A stretch of DNA of 64,000 nt from Latrodectus hesperus (Eukaryota > Arthropoda > Arachnida > Araneae > Theridiidae): positions 92,064,773 through 92,128,772 of the forward strand of contig CM075853.1 in NCBI GenBank assembly GCA_037975125.1, given 5' to 3'. Shown here piece after piece: positions 1 through 13,300 of the stretch (position 1 is its first letter; each line of letters starts with the position of its first letter). The notes beneath the pieces were generated by a model. That model was not told the DNA's origin. It was given only the letters and a program-made list of their open reading frames with translations, and made no database searches. Position numbers and translations under genes: made by a program.

Positions 1-1206
1 CAGAAAAAATCTTTTCCTTAGTGATACATTGAAAAAATCAGTAAATGCACTTGTAAAACTTTAAATGTAATGGAGCAAATCTATAAATTGCTTCTAATTA
101 TAATCACTTAGGAGCTCAAAAGAGTATCTTATTTCACTTTTATTAGTAATGTTATTTTGAGTCAAACGGCTGGCTATGATTATATTTCCAGTTTTTTAAT
201 AGAACATACAAATGTTGGATAAAATAATAGACACGCCTGAAAAAATGAAAAATTTTAATTAGTAAGCAGTTGAGCCACTTTGGCTTGAATGACAGCTTGA
301 ATTTGACATGAGGTTGACAAGTATAGGTCTTGTACAAAGTTCATCATAATTCATCATTCCTCATGCCGAGCCATCTTGAGTTCAGACAATGTATACGAAG
401 GAGGAAACTACGCACATACTTTGTTCTCTAAAAAACTACATAAAGTTTCAACCTTGTTGAGATCAGGGGATTAAAGACATTACTTCATAATCATATTCAT
501 GAAATTCCATCCCATGCCACCACAGAATCCCTTCCATGTTTCAGGGTTAGAACCAGTCAGTCAACATCAAATATTTCTGCCTATGTTTGCCAGACAAACA
601 CATTCCCTTTGATTTGGAATAATGTAAATGTGGATTCATGAACACTCATCGAAACTTATGCATCTTTAATTTGATATTAGTGATATAAATTGCATTAACT
701 TTTCAGAACTTAATAATTTGACTTTACAGTTGGATGGTTACCACTCTAATTTTTAGCTTTACTGATTATGGGTCCATTATCCACTATTGCCATAGTTGTG
801 TGTAGCAATTTACTACCAATTTTAAACATAGTCTTGGTCAATTTTCATATGAGGAAAGCAACTATAGCGCAACAAATAAACACACCTAAGCTTAAACTTA
901 TGCTAATGCTAGTACTTCCTGAAACTGTGACAGTGCAGAAAAGACCATTTTATGTTAATTTCTCTCTCAAAAATCGGTTTTAAACATATTTGCCTATTTG
1001 TACTGATTTTTGCTTATATTTTTTATCATATAATGTATTAAATTCATGTGGTATGTTATATATGAGAAATAACTCGGAATTTTAACCAAGTAATTTTTCT
1101 TGTTACTACACTTAATGCAGATTTTACTGCATAACTATTACTAGAAGAGTTGACATTTTATTTTCCATTGAATTTTATAATTCATTTGGATTTAATACTT
1201 TTTTAG
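1..1206. other. Intron upstream of the first visible prosaposin exon
   Basis: AT-rich. A search on the + strand for the matching A-type half exon (two cysteines spaced C-x2-C, phase 1 to 0) found none, so this half lies left of the window. No repeat recognised. Confidence 0.6.
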
Positions 1207-1387
1207 GATGCGGTGCGTGATACTATCAATACCATTTGTGGGAAGTGGATGGTTGAATATCCTGACCACTGTCATCGTATTGTACAAAAATACTCCATGA
1301 AAATGCAATATGCTATTGCTAAAGGAATAACATTTGAAGATCTGTGCTCCAATGTTAAAGCTTGTCCTCTTGTTGAAAAAAAGCCAG
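1207..1387 (+). CDS. PSAP: Prosaposin exon: saposin domain 1, second half
   Basis: Residues 1-60 of the visible part. Acceptor ttttag, donor CCAG|GTACTT. It opens in phase 0 with Asp-Ala-Val and ends in phase 1, the same as every later B exon. Contains C-x10-C and C-x5-C, cysteines 3 to 6 of a saposin B domain. This domain is more divergent than the others (Gly-Lys-Trp-Met after Cys3 in place of the Leu-Pro-type turn). Confidence 0.9.
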
Positions 1388-4300
1388 GTACTTATTTGCT
1401 GATCAGAAACAAATTAAGCTGTGAAAGATATTAAAAGAAATTTTTATATTATCAACTACCTTTATTACTATGTAAACAAGTGAAATTTAAATAAACATAA
1501 TTTCTGAAAGGGACACCATACTATTTAAAAGTTTAGTTTTTAGCATTGCAGCATTTATATGCTCTCAAAATATATTGTTTGTAAAATGGTTAAATAGTAT
1601 ATGAAAAATGTAAAAAAATATCCATCAATAATGTTAAAAATTAAAGGTACTTAAATTATATTCATCTTACCAATTTGCTTTATGCTTATTTCATCGCTAA
1701 AGAGTTCTTCAGTTTCTAATTAAAAATTTTCATTCTCAATTATTTTATTTTTTCAGAAATGATAAAAGTTACTGTAGAAAGTAAAGATAGTCCTTTCTGT
1801 GATTTGTGTAAAGATGCTATGACACAAGTTGAAAATGAACTCAGTGATCCTGCAATAAAAGTAATTCCTACTATATATTTAGTTAATTCTTAAGATTTTA
1901 ATGTCTTTTTTTTAATTTTCTATACGATCTCTATAAAATATGTCTTTATTTTAACATTCAAAATTTTGTTAACATTATCAAGTGTTTTTATTCATTAACA
2001 CACTTAATATTGTTTAGTAAGGTGAGTTCTTGTAGTGGGTTGTACCCCACTATGAAATGTAAAGTAAATTATGTTTCTTAAAATGAAATATCTGCAAAAC
2101 AGTTTTAAAAAATAAAAGTACCGGAGAGTGCATATTGTAAGTGGCATATTCATCCCTGAAAAATTTTCTATCCTTTAGAAATTTCAAAAAAAAAAATATC
2201 CAGAATATTGTTTTCAAATAATTAGGTCGAACATTTACACACACACATTTCCTCTGTTTTGTTTCAAAGCTAAATTCTAAAAACCCTAAATTTCATAACG
2301 TATAGTAATTTTTTTAAAAAATTAAATTTGCGCTTCCACTCAAGGATAATTTTTGTCAACTACGCATACATACTCAAAATTGTTCATCATCTGTAAGTAA
2401 CATTTATGTTTAGCTACAATGTCCTTTGAAGTTTTTTCCAAACCTCTTTCCTACTTTTGAATTAGTTAGTATTGAGATTGAAAACATGCTTGCTTTCTTT
2501 ACTGCCTCTCTGTCTGGATTTTGAATTAATCTTGAATTTATAAAACAAAATAGGGGAAAAACTTTTTCTCCCTATTTTGTTGTAAAAAATGATATTGGGA
2601 ATAATAGAAAAGGAAAGATCTGAATGGATTTACATATAGTGGGGGGGATATAAATTATGGATTAGTGTAAATTCCTTTTTATGTTTAAGGAAATAAAATA
2701 TTAGATCAGTAGAAAATATTTTATTGGAGTAATTTTAAAATAATTGCATTTTCAATAACTGCTGAGGAAAGTTCATGTTTCAGAGGTGAATATTTTTTTA
2801 ATTGAAATAGTCATTTTCTGCCTCAAGAAAATTATTTGTTTCATAATTCTCTCCCTCGAAATATTAAATATCAGAAGAAACATTTTCTTAAAAGTGAACT
2901 GTCGATTGTTTAAAAAATTAATGAGCACAAAATGAGTAACGTTAAAATTATGTTTTCCAACTAGTTTTATTTGTTAATGAAACTTCTGTCTCAGAAGTTT
3001 AGGTAAAAAACACTTATAATACAGATGCTAATATTCCCATATTAAGTATGATAACATAAGTATGACTTGACATATCATTTTTTAAAAAGAAATCTATCAC
3101 AAGTTGAGTTCAGTAAAGGATATGAATTTTGTGTCTTCCCATAATTTAAATTTTTTTTATTTTAAGTATGAAGTTGTCTTTTCTTACTATTAATGTTTCA
3201 TAAAGCTATGTAATTTTTGCTTTTAGAAAGTTGATACAATAAAGAAAAAAAAGAAAGTTATGAACAACAAAGATATAACTAAGCATATGTCTAATAATTA
3301 TAACTATCTAGGAACCAATATCCTTTATCCTTGTCAAAAGGTGCTTTATCAAGGAAGCAAAGAGGCTATGTAAATATATTATTCCAAAGTTTGTGTAAAA
3401 GTTTAAGAATTTTAAAAAGCTCATATTACGAAAATGTGAAACATGTGGAAGACAAACTGTGAAAAAGCATATCAAAATCAAATAGACAATTCTAAAAAAG
3501 TTTTCCTTTAGTAGCTCCAATTTTTTTCCATTTAGACAGCAAATTATTTTTATACATTTTATTTATTACTATAGCTTCCACTGCTCCGCAGCTTAAATTA
3601 TTTTATTAAACATTTAATTAAGTTAAGACACCTTTAAATAAATGGTATTTTAAAGTAAATGCAATTAAACAGTTTTGTAATTATACATTTCTCAGATTTT
3701 ATAATTATTTTATTAGCAAAAACTAGAAAATTTCTTTGACCAAGCATGCAACCTTCTACCTGAAAGTTTTAGAGATGACTGCACAAATTTTGTCAATCAG
3801 AATGTTGATGCTGTTATAGATATCTTACAGCAAGAACTACAACCAAATAATATCTGCCCTGCTCTGAAACTGTGTGCAGGTAAAATTTTATTAATCCATT
3901 AAAAAGTTTTCTTCATTTTAAAATGTTCTGTACTTAAAATCGGTTTATATCAATAGTTCAAAATATATAAAAACATTTCAAATTTTAGGTGTTTCTAGAA
4001 TTGCTCTTCCCCAAAGAGTAAAGGATCTTGAATGTGATGTATGCAAAGATGTTGTGAGCTCATTCCGTCAAAAGTTGGAAGATCCAGCGTCTAAGGTACA
4101 TTTAGTTCACTTTCACATATATTTAAAAATGATTTGAATAACTTTTTTTTATTTAAGTTTGGCTACATTTTAAGAATGCCATGTTTACTTTTCTTATATG
4201 CTTAATTCAAACATTTTTCTATAAACATAAAATTGTATTACTAACTTTTAGATAGTAATACAAATTTTATTTTTTTATCTCATGTATTATACAAGCTGAG

Positions 4301-7300
4301 TTAAAGACAAATTATTAGCAATTTCACCTTTGGTTTAATAGTGTCTTGGTTCAATTTCTACCTTAAATTAATGTTTATGATTGTTACAAATCCACTTTTA
4401 ACTGTACGTTGTTATCAAACCTATCATGTATTGCATAAAATTGCCTTAATGAAATTCAATTGAGAGATTTGTTTCTTTTACTTCAGAAAATAGTCCTTGT
4501 GTTTCTGGAAGAAGGTTGTGCTCGACTTCCTGAATCTTTAGCTGCTGAATGCAAAAAGTTTATTGATGAAGAAATTGACACAGTTATGAGCATCATAATT
4601 CAAGAAATGGATCCTGATTCTGTCTGTTCGCTTTTGAATATTTGTCCAGGTATATAATTTCTTAGTTGATTACGTATCTTGAACTATATATGTATGTAAG
4701 TACAATGCTAAATTTGCATATTTATATTTAGTTAAAAATTTCTCAAACTATATAGTGGTTTCCTGAAGTTTCTTTTTTTTCTAATTTTTTTTATATTGTT
4801 AAAATAATAACAAGTTATACTACATATGTGTATTTATAAGTCTGAATTAATTGTGCTTATCATTTTTGGTTGAATGTAATACTTATTGTTGAAATAATGT
4901 GCAACAGTTAGTTGAAGAAACAAGACTGCAAAAATATTAAGTTCTGTATCAAAAATATTATCAAATTTACTATAAATTTTCAATCTATTTTAATGAATAT
5001 TTTACTTGTTTCTTTTAAATAAATGTTTTCCATTCTTAAAATATTCAAAATGCAAAAATTATATTTATTGTTCAGTGAAAAAATATACAATGTAAATTAT
5101 TTTAAAAAAACTCAAAAAAATTGAATAAATGAAAAGAAATAGGATCTGAGAGAAACTATATTTGATACTTACAATGACTGACTTAAACTTCCATTAAGAT
5201 ATCTTAATATATACTTGTAGTTTTCTTACTAAAAATTTATAAGTTAACTGCTTAAAATTCCTTTTATTAGCTACTGTAATGCTACTATTATTGTAAATGT
5301 GATATTTATAATTGTTGTTCATTAGGAAGATATTTTTAACAGAATAAAAATTGTCCATCACAGAAAGGATTTTAGCAATTTCTTTTCTTGGTAAGGTAAA
5401 ATAAATAAAAGAATATTCATGTATTGATTTCTCAAATGTTGCATGGCAATAAATCCATCACAGAAACAAAAATTTTATATTAAGGCTAAATTTTTTTAAA
5501 TTATGGAAACATTTAAAATTCCATGCTCAAAAGTTTTCAAGGAGAGTATTAATAACACCAAAAAAATATGATTTGTTTTATTGATAATTTAGAATTTTAA
5601 TTTTTTATTATTAAAACTTATTCAAGCATTCATTAAGAAATCAAAATTAATTTCATTTTATAGTATAAGTATTTATAAAACTATTTAAGTATGAACATTC
5701 TTAGCATTGTATTGTAATTGAAGGGAAATTAAAAATTGGTTTTATGTATTTCTTAAAGAAATGGAACTGAAAAGGTATTTAAAATTGTATAATTGTTTGT
5801 TTTGCTATAAATTAAAAAATTTTAAGGTAATATTAAATTTTGTTGAGATTGGCAATGCTTTCTTTTGGACTCTTTACAATATTTAAATCTAAAGTATCTC
5901 ATTTCTAGAATGTCCATCAAAAATTAATTATTTTGCTTTGTTTATAATTTCTTGCCAAAAAGTCATTAATTAAAATTCTATTTAAAGATAGTAGTATTAG
6001 ACAGTTTTGTAAAATTAAATTTATGAATATAATTTAAATCAAAGATAAATTTGTACTTATTTTCTCTTGACTTGTAAGAATGTTATTTTAAAAATATATT
6101 ACTCTATTTAATTGTAAATCATTGCAGAAAACATTTGATTCCCTTATCAACTTGGAACATTGGCAAATAATTCTTGCGGTAGCCAATATGATTTTCAACA
6201 TAAAAGAAAATTATATTACTGTATCATCTTAGTTACTTTTTTTTATCTCTTTTACTTAAGTGTATTCTTGATAATAAATATTTTTGTATGTTTTAAATCT
6301 TACAGTAATGATTAACAGTTACAACTTTTTTTAAACATGTACTTTTCTTTTTTCAGTCAAATGAAAGTTGAATATGTTTTGTTTTTATGTTAAAAAATTA
6401 TTCAGAATTAACAAAATGCTTTTTGTTTTAATAATTAAATTTATTAATTATGCAGCATCTTTAAAGAAGGAAGAGCCTAAAAAAGTTAATGATCTGGAGT
6501 GTGACCTCTGCAAGCAAGTTGTTACTGAAGTAGAAAATATTGTTAAAGACAAAAAATCTGAAGTATAGTATATATTCTCATCATTTTTCATAAATATTGT
6601 AATTGATATGAATTGATTATATGAAAATAAGAAAAATATGATGTTGTGATTTTTATAAAAATCAAGACAATATGTTATAATTTGTTATGAATCTAGGATA
6701 TATACTATGTGCTAAATGATTATAACAATATGATCAATTAGTTTTCTCTTTTAAAAAATTGCCTATTACTTGTAATGTAAATTAAGATCGCATTAATTTA
6801 TTTGTAATCATTTCATTTATTGAAATATTTACTTAGATTTTAAATTAATCAAATATATGCTACATGTGTAGTAATATTCTGAAACTGTAATTCATTATTC
6901 TACAATTTATCATCACTTTGATATGATATAGTATGGAATATTATTGTTCAACAATTTCTAAGTATTTCTAATAGCATGAATATATGTAAAAATTTTGTTA
7001 AAAATTTTTTCACTGATTTCAAATATTTTAAGGGAGTATTTTTCAATTTTAAGGATGAAATCAAATCAGCATTAGACAAAGTATGTTCTTACTTACCAAA
7101 ATCTATTGCCACAAAATGTGAAAATTTTGTTAATCAGTATACAGATCTACTTGTCACACTATTGGCAGAAGAACTAGATCCAGAAATGGTGTGTGCTGCT
7201 TTGAAAGTGTGCACCAGTAAGTGTTTTTCTATTAATTATAGTTAATAATAATTTTCATTTTACCAAAGGATATTTCTCAATATCTTTCCCATGTATATAG

Positions 7301-10300
7301 TATCTATTGTTTTGTTTTTTTAACTTGTTCTCAATTTTAAGCTAAAAAATGGATTTCAACTTGTTTTAAGGTGGAATATCTTCAAAATTTTTTATTTTAT
7401 TATTTGATTATACTTTAAAAGGAATATTGCTTATTTATGTATTTAATTTTTTTTTTTCAATTTACTGTTTCATTTTAAAACACAGTCAGTAATCAAATAG
7501 AAAAGCCCACTATGTGGGATGTGTATAATATAAAAAATTTCTTATTTAAGTGATATGCTTGTGTAAAATGATGATTGATTAAACAATTAAGCATGCAACT
7601 TGTTTTAAGTTATTTATACTAATTGTTTGTATTACTTAGAATATAGGTTTTAAAAATATTTTATTTCTCTCTCCAATTAAAGTGCTGTCATATATTACAT
7701 CATTTTTACTTTGATCAGTATGATTTTCCTCGCATGAGGAAATATCATATTTTACTTATTTTCTAGCTTTAAATTCCAACTTAAATGATTTCCTATTATG
7801 TATAAGGTCAAGTCATAAATAACTTCCGATTTTTTATCAGATATTTATTTTTCTCTCATTAAATAAAAAAATTACTTTAATTTATTATATATTAACCTTT
7901 TCATATCTTCCTGACTTTTTATAAATTTCTTCCTTGTAAAATGTGGCTAGTTTAGACTGGAAGTTTTCGATAGCTTGCGTAATTTGCTCTTCAGAATTGA
8001 AAATTTTTTCCAGTAAAAAATTATGTTGAGAACAGTGGTGATAGTCTGTCAGGATAATAAGGAGGATGTGGTAAAACAGACCATCCAAGCTCAAGAATTT
8101 TTTCTTGAGTCACCTTTACTGTATGTGGTCATGCAGAAGGGTGACATTTTTGCAATTCATGAGTACAGGACGTTTTTCATGAACTCTTTCTAGCTGCTGA
8201 ACATATCTACCCGCAATAATCGTTAAATTTGTATTCAATCACTCGTGGTAAATTATTCTTTGACAATCCCACCATACACACAATAAGATTTTTTTGCCAT
8301 GGATGCTTGCTTTCAGATTTGGTAGGGATAGTTCATACTTATAAAGCCACTGTCTTTTGCAAACTATATTACCATTTTTCATCCCTTGGTTCGTGGTTTA
8401 AAGTCATATTTCCAAAATGAAATTTTAAGAACTAATTTCTAATTCTCTGATCAGTTATTAATCCTTCACCATATACTCAGCACATTTTTTCAGCTGTCGC
8501 CTTAGCACTATTGCTTTGCTTAAATTTCCAAAGCTTCACATGAGGAATGCGTATTTTCTGGCTCTCCATTTTAAAGAATTTAGGAAGAAGTTTATTTTAA
8601 CATGTGGGATACAAAGTTTTTGACAAAAGAATAACAGAAACCTTGTTTTATTAATTAAAACAAAAACTTGTCATGATAGTTCATAGCGGATAAATTCGAA
8701 TAATACATACATAAGTGTGTTGGAAGTTGCTTATGACTCGACCTAATATTTTAAAAGTTTTGAGCAATAATTATGACTTATTAAGATAATATGTAATTTC
8801 TCCACTTGTATTTAATCTAAATTCTTTAATGTATTTATAAATTCCCTTAAATTATTGCATTGCTTTATTTAAATTATATGTGAATTTATGTAGCATCTTT
8901 AAAGAAGGAGCCAAAGAAAGTTAAAGACATTGAGTGTGATCTTTGCAAAGAAGTTGTTACTGAAATAGAAAATCTTGTTAAGGATAAAAAATCTGAAGTT
9001 AGTATTTAATTACTTTTTGTGATTATTTTATTAATTTATCAGATATTGCTTTTCATTAATTTCAAATAACTATTTAAGTAAAACTGAATATTTTTACAAA
9101 ATTATAATTATTTACAATTTGTCATTTATGTGTGAAGGTGATATGCATTAAATCAATTATTGATATCACTTCATTTAAGATAGTTTATATTGCTAGCCAT
9201 TTTTGTATTTAATGCTCCTTACTATACTGCAATTAAGTATTGCAAATCAAATTCCGATGGAGCCTCCTAATGTTAAGCTAGAAACCAGAAATGCTGCAGC
9301 TTATGTTCCATTGATCCCAAAATATCATGCTAAATGGTTAGTAACATATTCAGCCTGTCAACAGTGGAAGTTATTGTGGAAAATTGTCTTCTTTAGATTG
9401 TGAGATTCGAATCAGTCTTAGATACTGAAATAAGGGAAGATAGTTAAAAATCAATCTTTGCATTGCTCTTTTTGAAAATCTTCATGGTCGAAGCCATGAA
9501 CATTGCTATGTCATATCAGCCATATTAACTTGATTGAAGGGTTAAGATAGCATTGTTAATAGATCCCTTTTTTCTTCATTCTTGCACTTTGACAGTTCAA
9601 TATTATGTTGATTTATATGCTGCTAATTGTAGTCCTTTAAACTATTTTATGTAAAGATATTCAATAGGATAGTATTAATTTGTATTATCTCTGTTGTATT
9701 TAGATAATTCTTTATATCCAACTGCATTTTTTGTCTCTTATCAGTTAAATTTGAAATGCTATTGAATTGCAAACATTTATTAATGTTAATTATTTACATG
9801 CTTACATACTTATATGTATGAGATCATTCTTCAAACATTAATAGTGATGGCGTATTTCTCTCTTTCTCTATATATATATTAATACCTTTCTAGAAATACA
9901 CCATCACAAGCAAAAATATTATACAAGTAAGAGGTAAAACTGAATTTAATTTTAGATAGAGATTTTCTTTTTATTTCATGTAACAATTAATAATAGTTAT
10001 GTGTTTAAGGAAAAAAGAATTAAATCTTTCAAAATTGCTTTAATTATGTCATTAATTAATTTACTCTTCAAAATATCCTCATAAATATTAATATAAATTG
10101 TTATCCAATTAATTTACTGATAAAAATTTCATTTAATGACATTTATGCATTTTCTGTATATAATCCGCAAATTATGTGTTAAAAAATTTTCAAATTTCAA
10201 TGTGCGTATTATACGTTGCCATGGATAATCATCCGAAAAGCTAACAGTAATGTTTTGAAAAAAACACTGATTATCTTTCATAAAATAAATAACAAGTGGC

Positions 10301-13300
10301 ACCATGACTCAGATGACTTATTTTATTTATAATCAGCTTTCTCCAATTGTGTTTGAGAACAAATTTGGTTCATCGTAAAGATAAGATTGTTGCTAAAACA
10401 GTGGCTATCAACATTTTGGATTTCGTCTTCACCTGTGTTACTTTGTTTTGAAAATATTCAAATTAATATATCATCATCATGTGGAAGCAAAAACTTTTAA
10501 GTTACATAACAAATTTTAAACTGAAAGCTATAGAGAGAGAAGGCAAACAAAAAAATGGCAACGAATGTGTTAAAGTAAGATAAAAGCAAAGCATGTGCAG
10601 TACAAAAGAAAAACAATGCATCCAAAAGGCAATTTGAAAATAATCCATTTCTTTCATTTAATAATTAATGAAACAAATTTTATTTTTAAAAATTATTTCT
10701 AACCTCATTTTAAAAGTTACTAAAAAATAAAAATACAAATTTTCCTAGCTTTTTGGAATTATTGTTCTTGATTGATTTTCTGCTTTCTTCTGAGTTTATC
10801 GCATTTTGCGATGAAGTAAATTCAAACAAATTTGTTATATTACATGATCCTCACATTATCAGCAATATAAATTTTTCATTATTCTCCAAAAAAATGTCTG
10901 ATGATTATGCAACATTTTTGTTTTTACTCAGAAAAAAAGTCTTACTGATAATACAGTGCGGAGAAAATATACCGGATAATACAGTACTTGAATTAAAATG
11001 AGTCATGTATGTATCACATAATTTTATATGTGTGTATAAGTGATATGATAGTTAACTAGGTTCTACTTTGTACAAATAGTTTTTTAATAATTTCAAATAT
11101 CTCAATGAATTATTTTTCAATTTTAAGGATGAAATCAAGGCAGCTTTAGACAAAGTATGTTCCTTCTTACCAAAATCTTTTGCTACAAAATGTGAAAACT
11201 TTGTTAATCAATATACAGAACTCCTCATCACATTATTGGCTCAAGACCTGGATCCAGAAATGGTGTGTGCTGCTTTGAATGTGTGCCCTAGTAAGTGCCT
11301 TTCTGTATGAAATTAAGTTTCTTTTTTTTTAATTTATGCTCAATTTTTTAATTGAAAGTAAAGGTTAACGTTTTAAGATACAGCATTAATAGAATTCTTA
11401 ATTTTACTATTTAATAGTATTTGAAGGAATTTGTTGTATACAATATTTTTAATATTTAAAATTTTGACTAATTTTTTAAGTCTCCTATAAAGTAATAAAA
11501 ATTCATTTGTATTTTTTTTTCATGGTAAGTATAAATTAGCTGTATTTGAGAGATTTAAGTGATGTTTAATTGTAAATGGTGTTAAAGAAAACCAATGAAT
11601 ATGAAGTATCTTGTTTAAGTCATTTATATGAATTTTTTATTTACTTAAAATGTTGGTTTGTATATATTATTTTAAAACTTCTGTAGCAAGTTCCATTTTA
11701 TAATATTGCTTTCAAGTTAACTTATTTTTATGTTAAATGAATCATAATTATTATGTTAGTTCTACTAAAATATTTTAATTTTTAGAAGTAATGAATGATA
11801 GCTTTAGAGTTTTTGTTGACTTATTTAATTATTAATGTTTTTTTATTTGGATATAATTTTCTTGATTATAATGTGATAATTTGAAGCTTAATATTATATC
11901 TGTTTACTGCATTTTTTTTGTATATCGTTTTTCATATTTGAAATTATTTAGCTATGGACATGTGGATGTTGTTTTTAATATCATATTTTTATGTTAACCT
12001 AATCTTTTCCATTTGTTCAAATTTGTTGCTTTTCCAAGATTCTTTTCATTAAATGTTCCTCTATTAATGCTTTTTAATGTTCCTTGTTATACCTCTTGTT
12101 ATTCTTGAGTAAAACAATCCCCAATAACTAAAACTTTGCCACGATAGAATATTTAATATTACTTTTTTATCATTTAATATAGAAACAATAAATCAACAAA
12201 CCTCTTAATATGAAGGAATATAAAAGTTTATTTACACAACGAACCTTAATCATATAGGACATGTATTTCTCATGGATCATGTATTGTCCTCCAAATGAAG
12301 GAACTAATTTAATTGAAATTGACAAATTAAATTGATTCTCACACAACTACTGACAAACTGAACTCACAAACTGAGCTAGTCTATTTTATGCTGTTCATGA
12401 AATTTTATTTTAGAATTTCTTTTATTATAAATGGAGATTATTGTATATTTTGTTCTTCAGTTGAAGTAAATAAAACATGTTTCTAAAAAATTGTGTTCAA
12501 AGTTTACTCAAACATGTATAATATGTTGTTTCTAATCCCAGATGGTGTAGCTAAGCTAAACCATCTCCATAAAACCAAAAATTATTAAAAAGTCTAAAAA
12601 TAAAATAGGATTCTCCAAAACCTTGTTCACAGTAAAATTCCTAAGTCCTGCTAGCTGCCACATGGCGGCAGGAGGGTGTTCCTGGACTGATTAGGTGAAG
12701 TACGTTGGAAGTATATTCTCCTGGTAAGGCCACTCTAAGCATGAAGGCCATTCCAATATGTCCAGCTAAAGCTAGCAGGTGCTTGGGACTAAGTCAGACT
12801 TCACCCTTTGGTGCCCCAGGTCCTTTGATCAATTGAATCTGCTCCTTTCCCATTACTATGTATAATATAAAATGCATTATTGTAAGCACTTAATTATTAC
12901 TAGGAAATATAATTTATATATTAAAAGTATTGCAAAAAGAGAAAAAGAAGACAAAGATATAATATTTTTTAATGTAACATATGATCATATAAAACAAAGT
13001 TTTCAATCTTCTTGAGTAAATGACTTTTTTTAGATAGTTTTCCATAAATATTATTTTGCAACAGTTTTTTCCTCAATTTTGCCCTTAAAACATTTTTTTA
13101 TTTATTTATATCAAAATAAATTCTTCTGGCTTAAAGGAACAAATTTATAATACAGGATTACTGATCTTTTCCCTTATATTTTTGAATGATCAAAAAATCT
13201 GAATTTGCTTTCGAGTACATTTTACATTCCTTTAATTGATTATTTTGCTGCTATAAAGTCATAGTTATGTTCTTATACACAAAATGTGTTTTTGAAGTGA

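Larger units (their letters stand above)
7217..8893. other. Prosaposin intron carrying a mariner element
   Basis: Separates the two near-identical saposin modules. About 940 bp of it is the mariner deletion derivative listed separately; the rest is AT-rich and featureless. Confidence 0.7.

Noticed and set aside
700..1000. Possible A-type half exon of saposin 1 after a ttttcag at about 700, and the frame at 768-983
   Set aside because: Neither has the C-x2-C pair or the right phase; the first soon meets a stop.
3227..3370. Open stretch after an acceptor-like tag, in phase with the domain 2 A exon
   Set aside because: Lys/Asn-rich, has only one cysteine, and the real B exon at 3717 already completes the domain.
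10753..11001. 82-codon frame just before a saposin exon
   Set aside because: No saposin pattern, no splice sites linking it to the gene; AT-driven composition.
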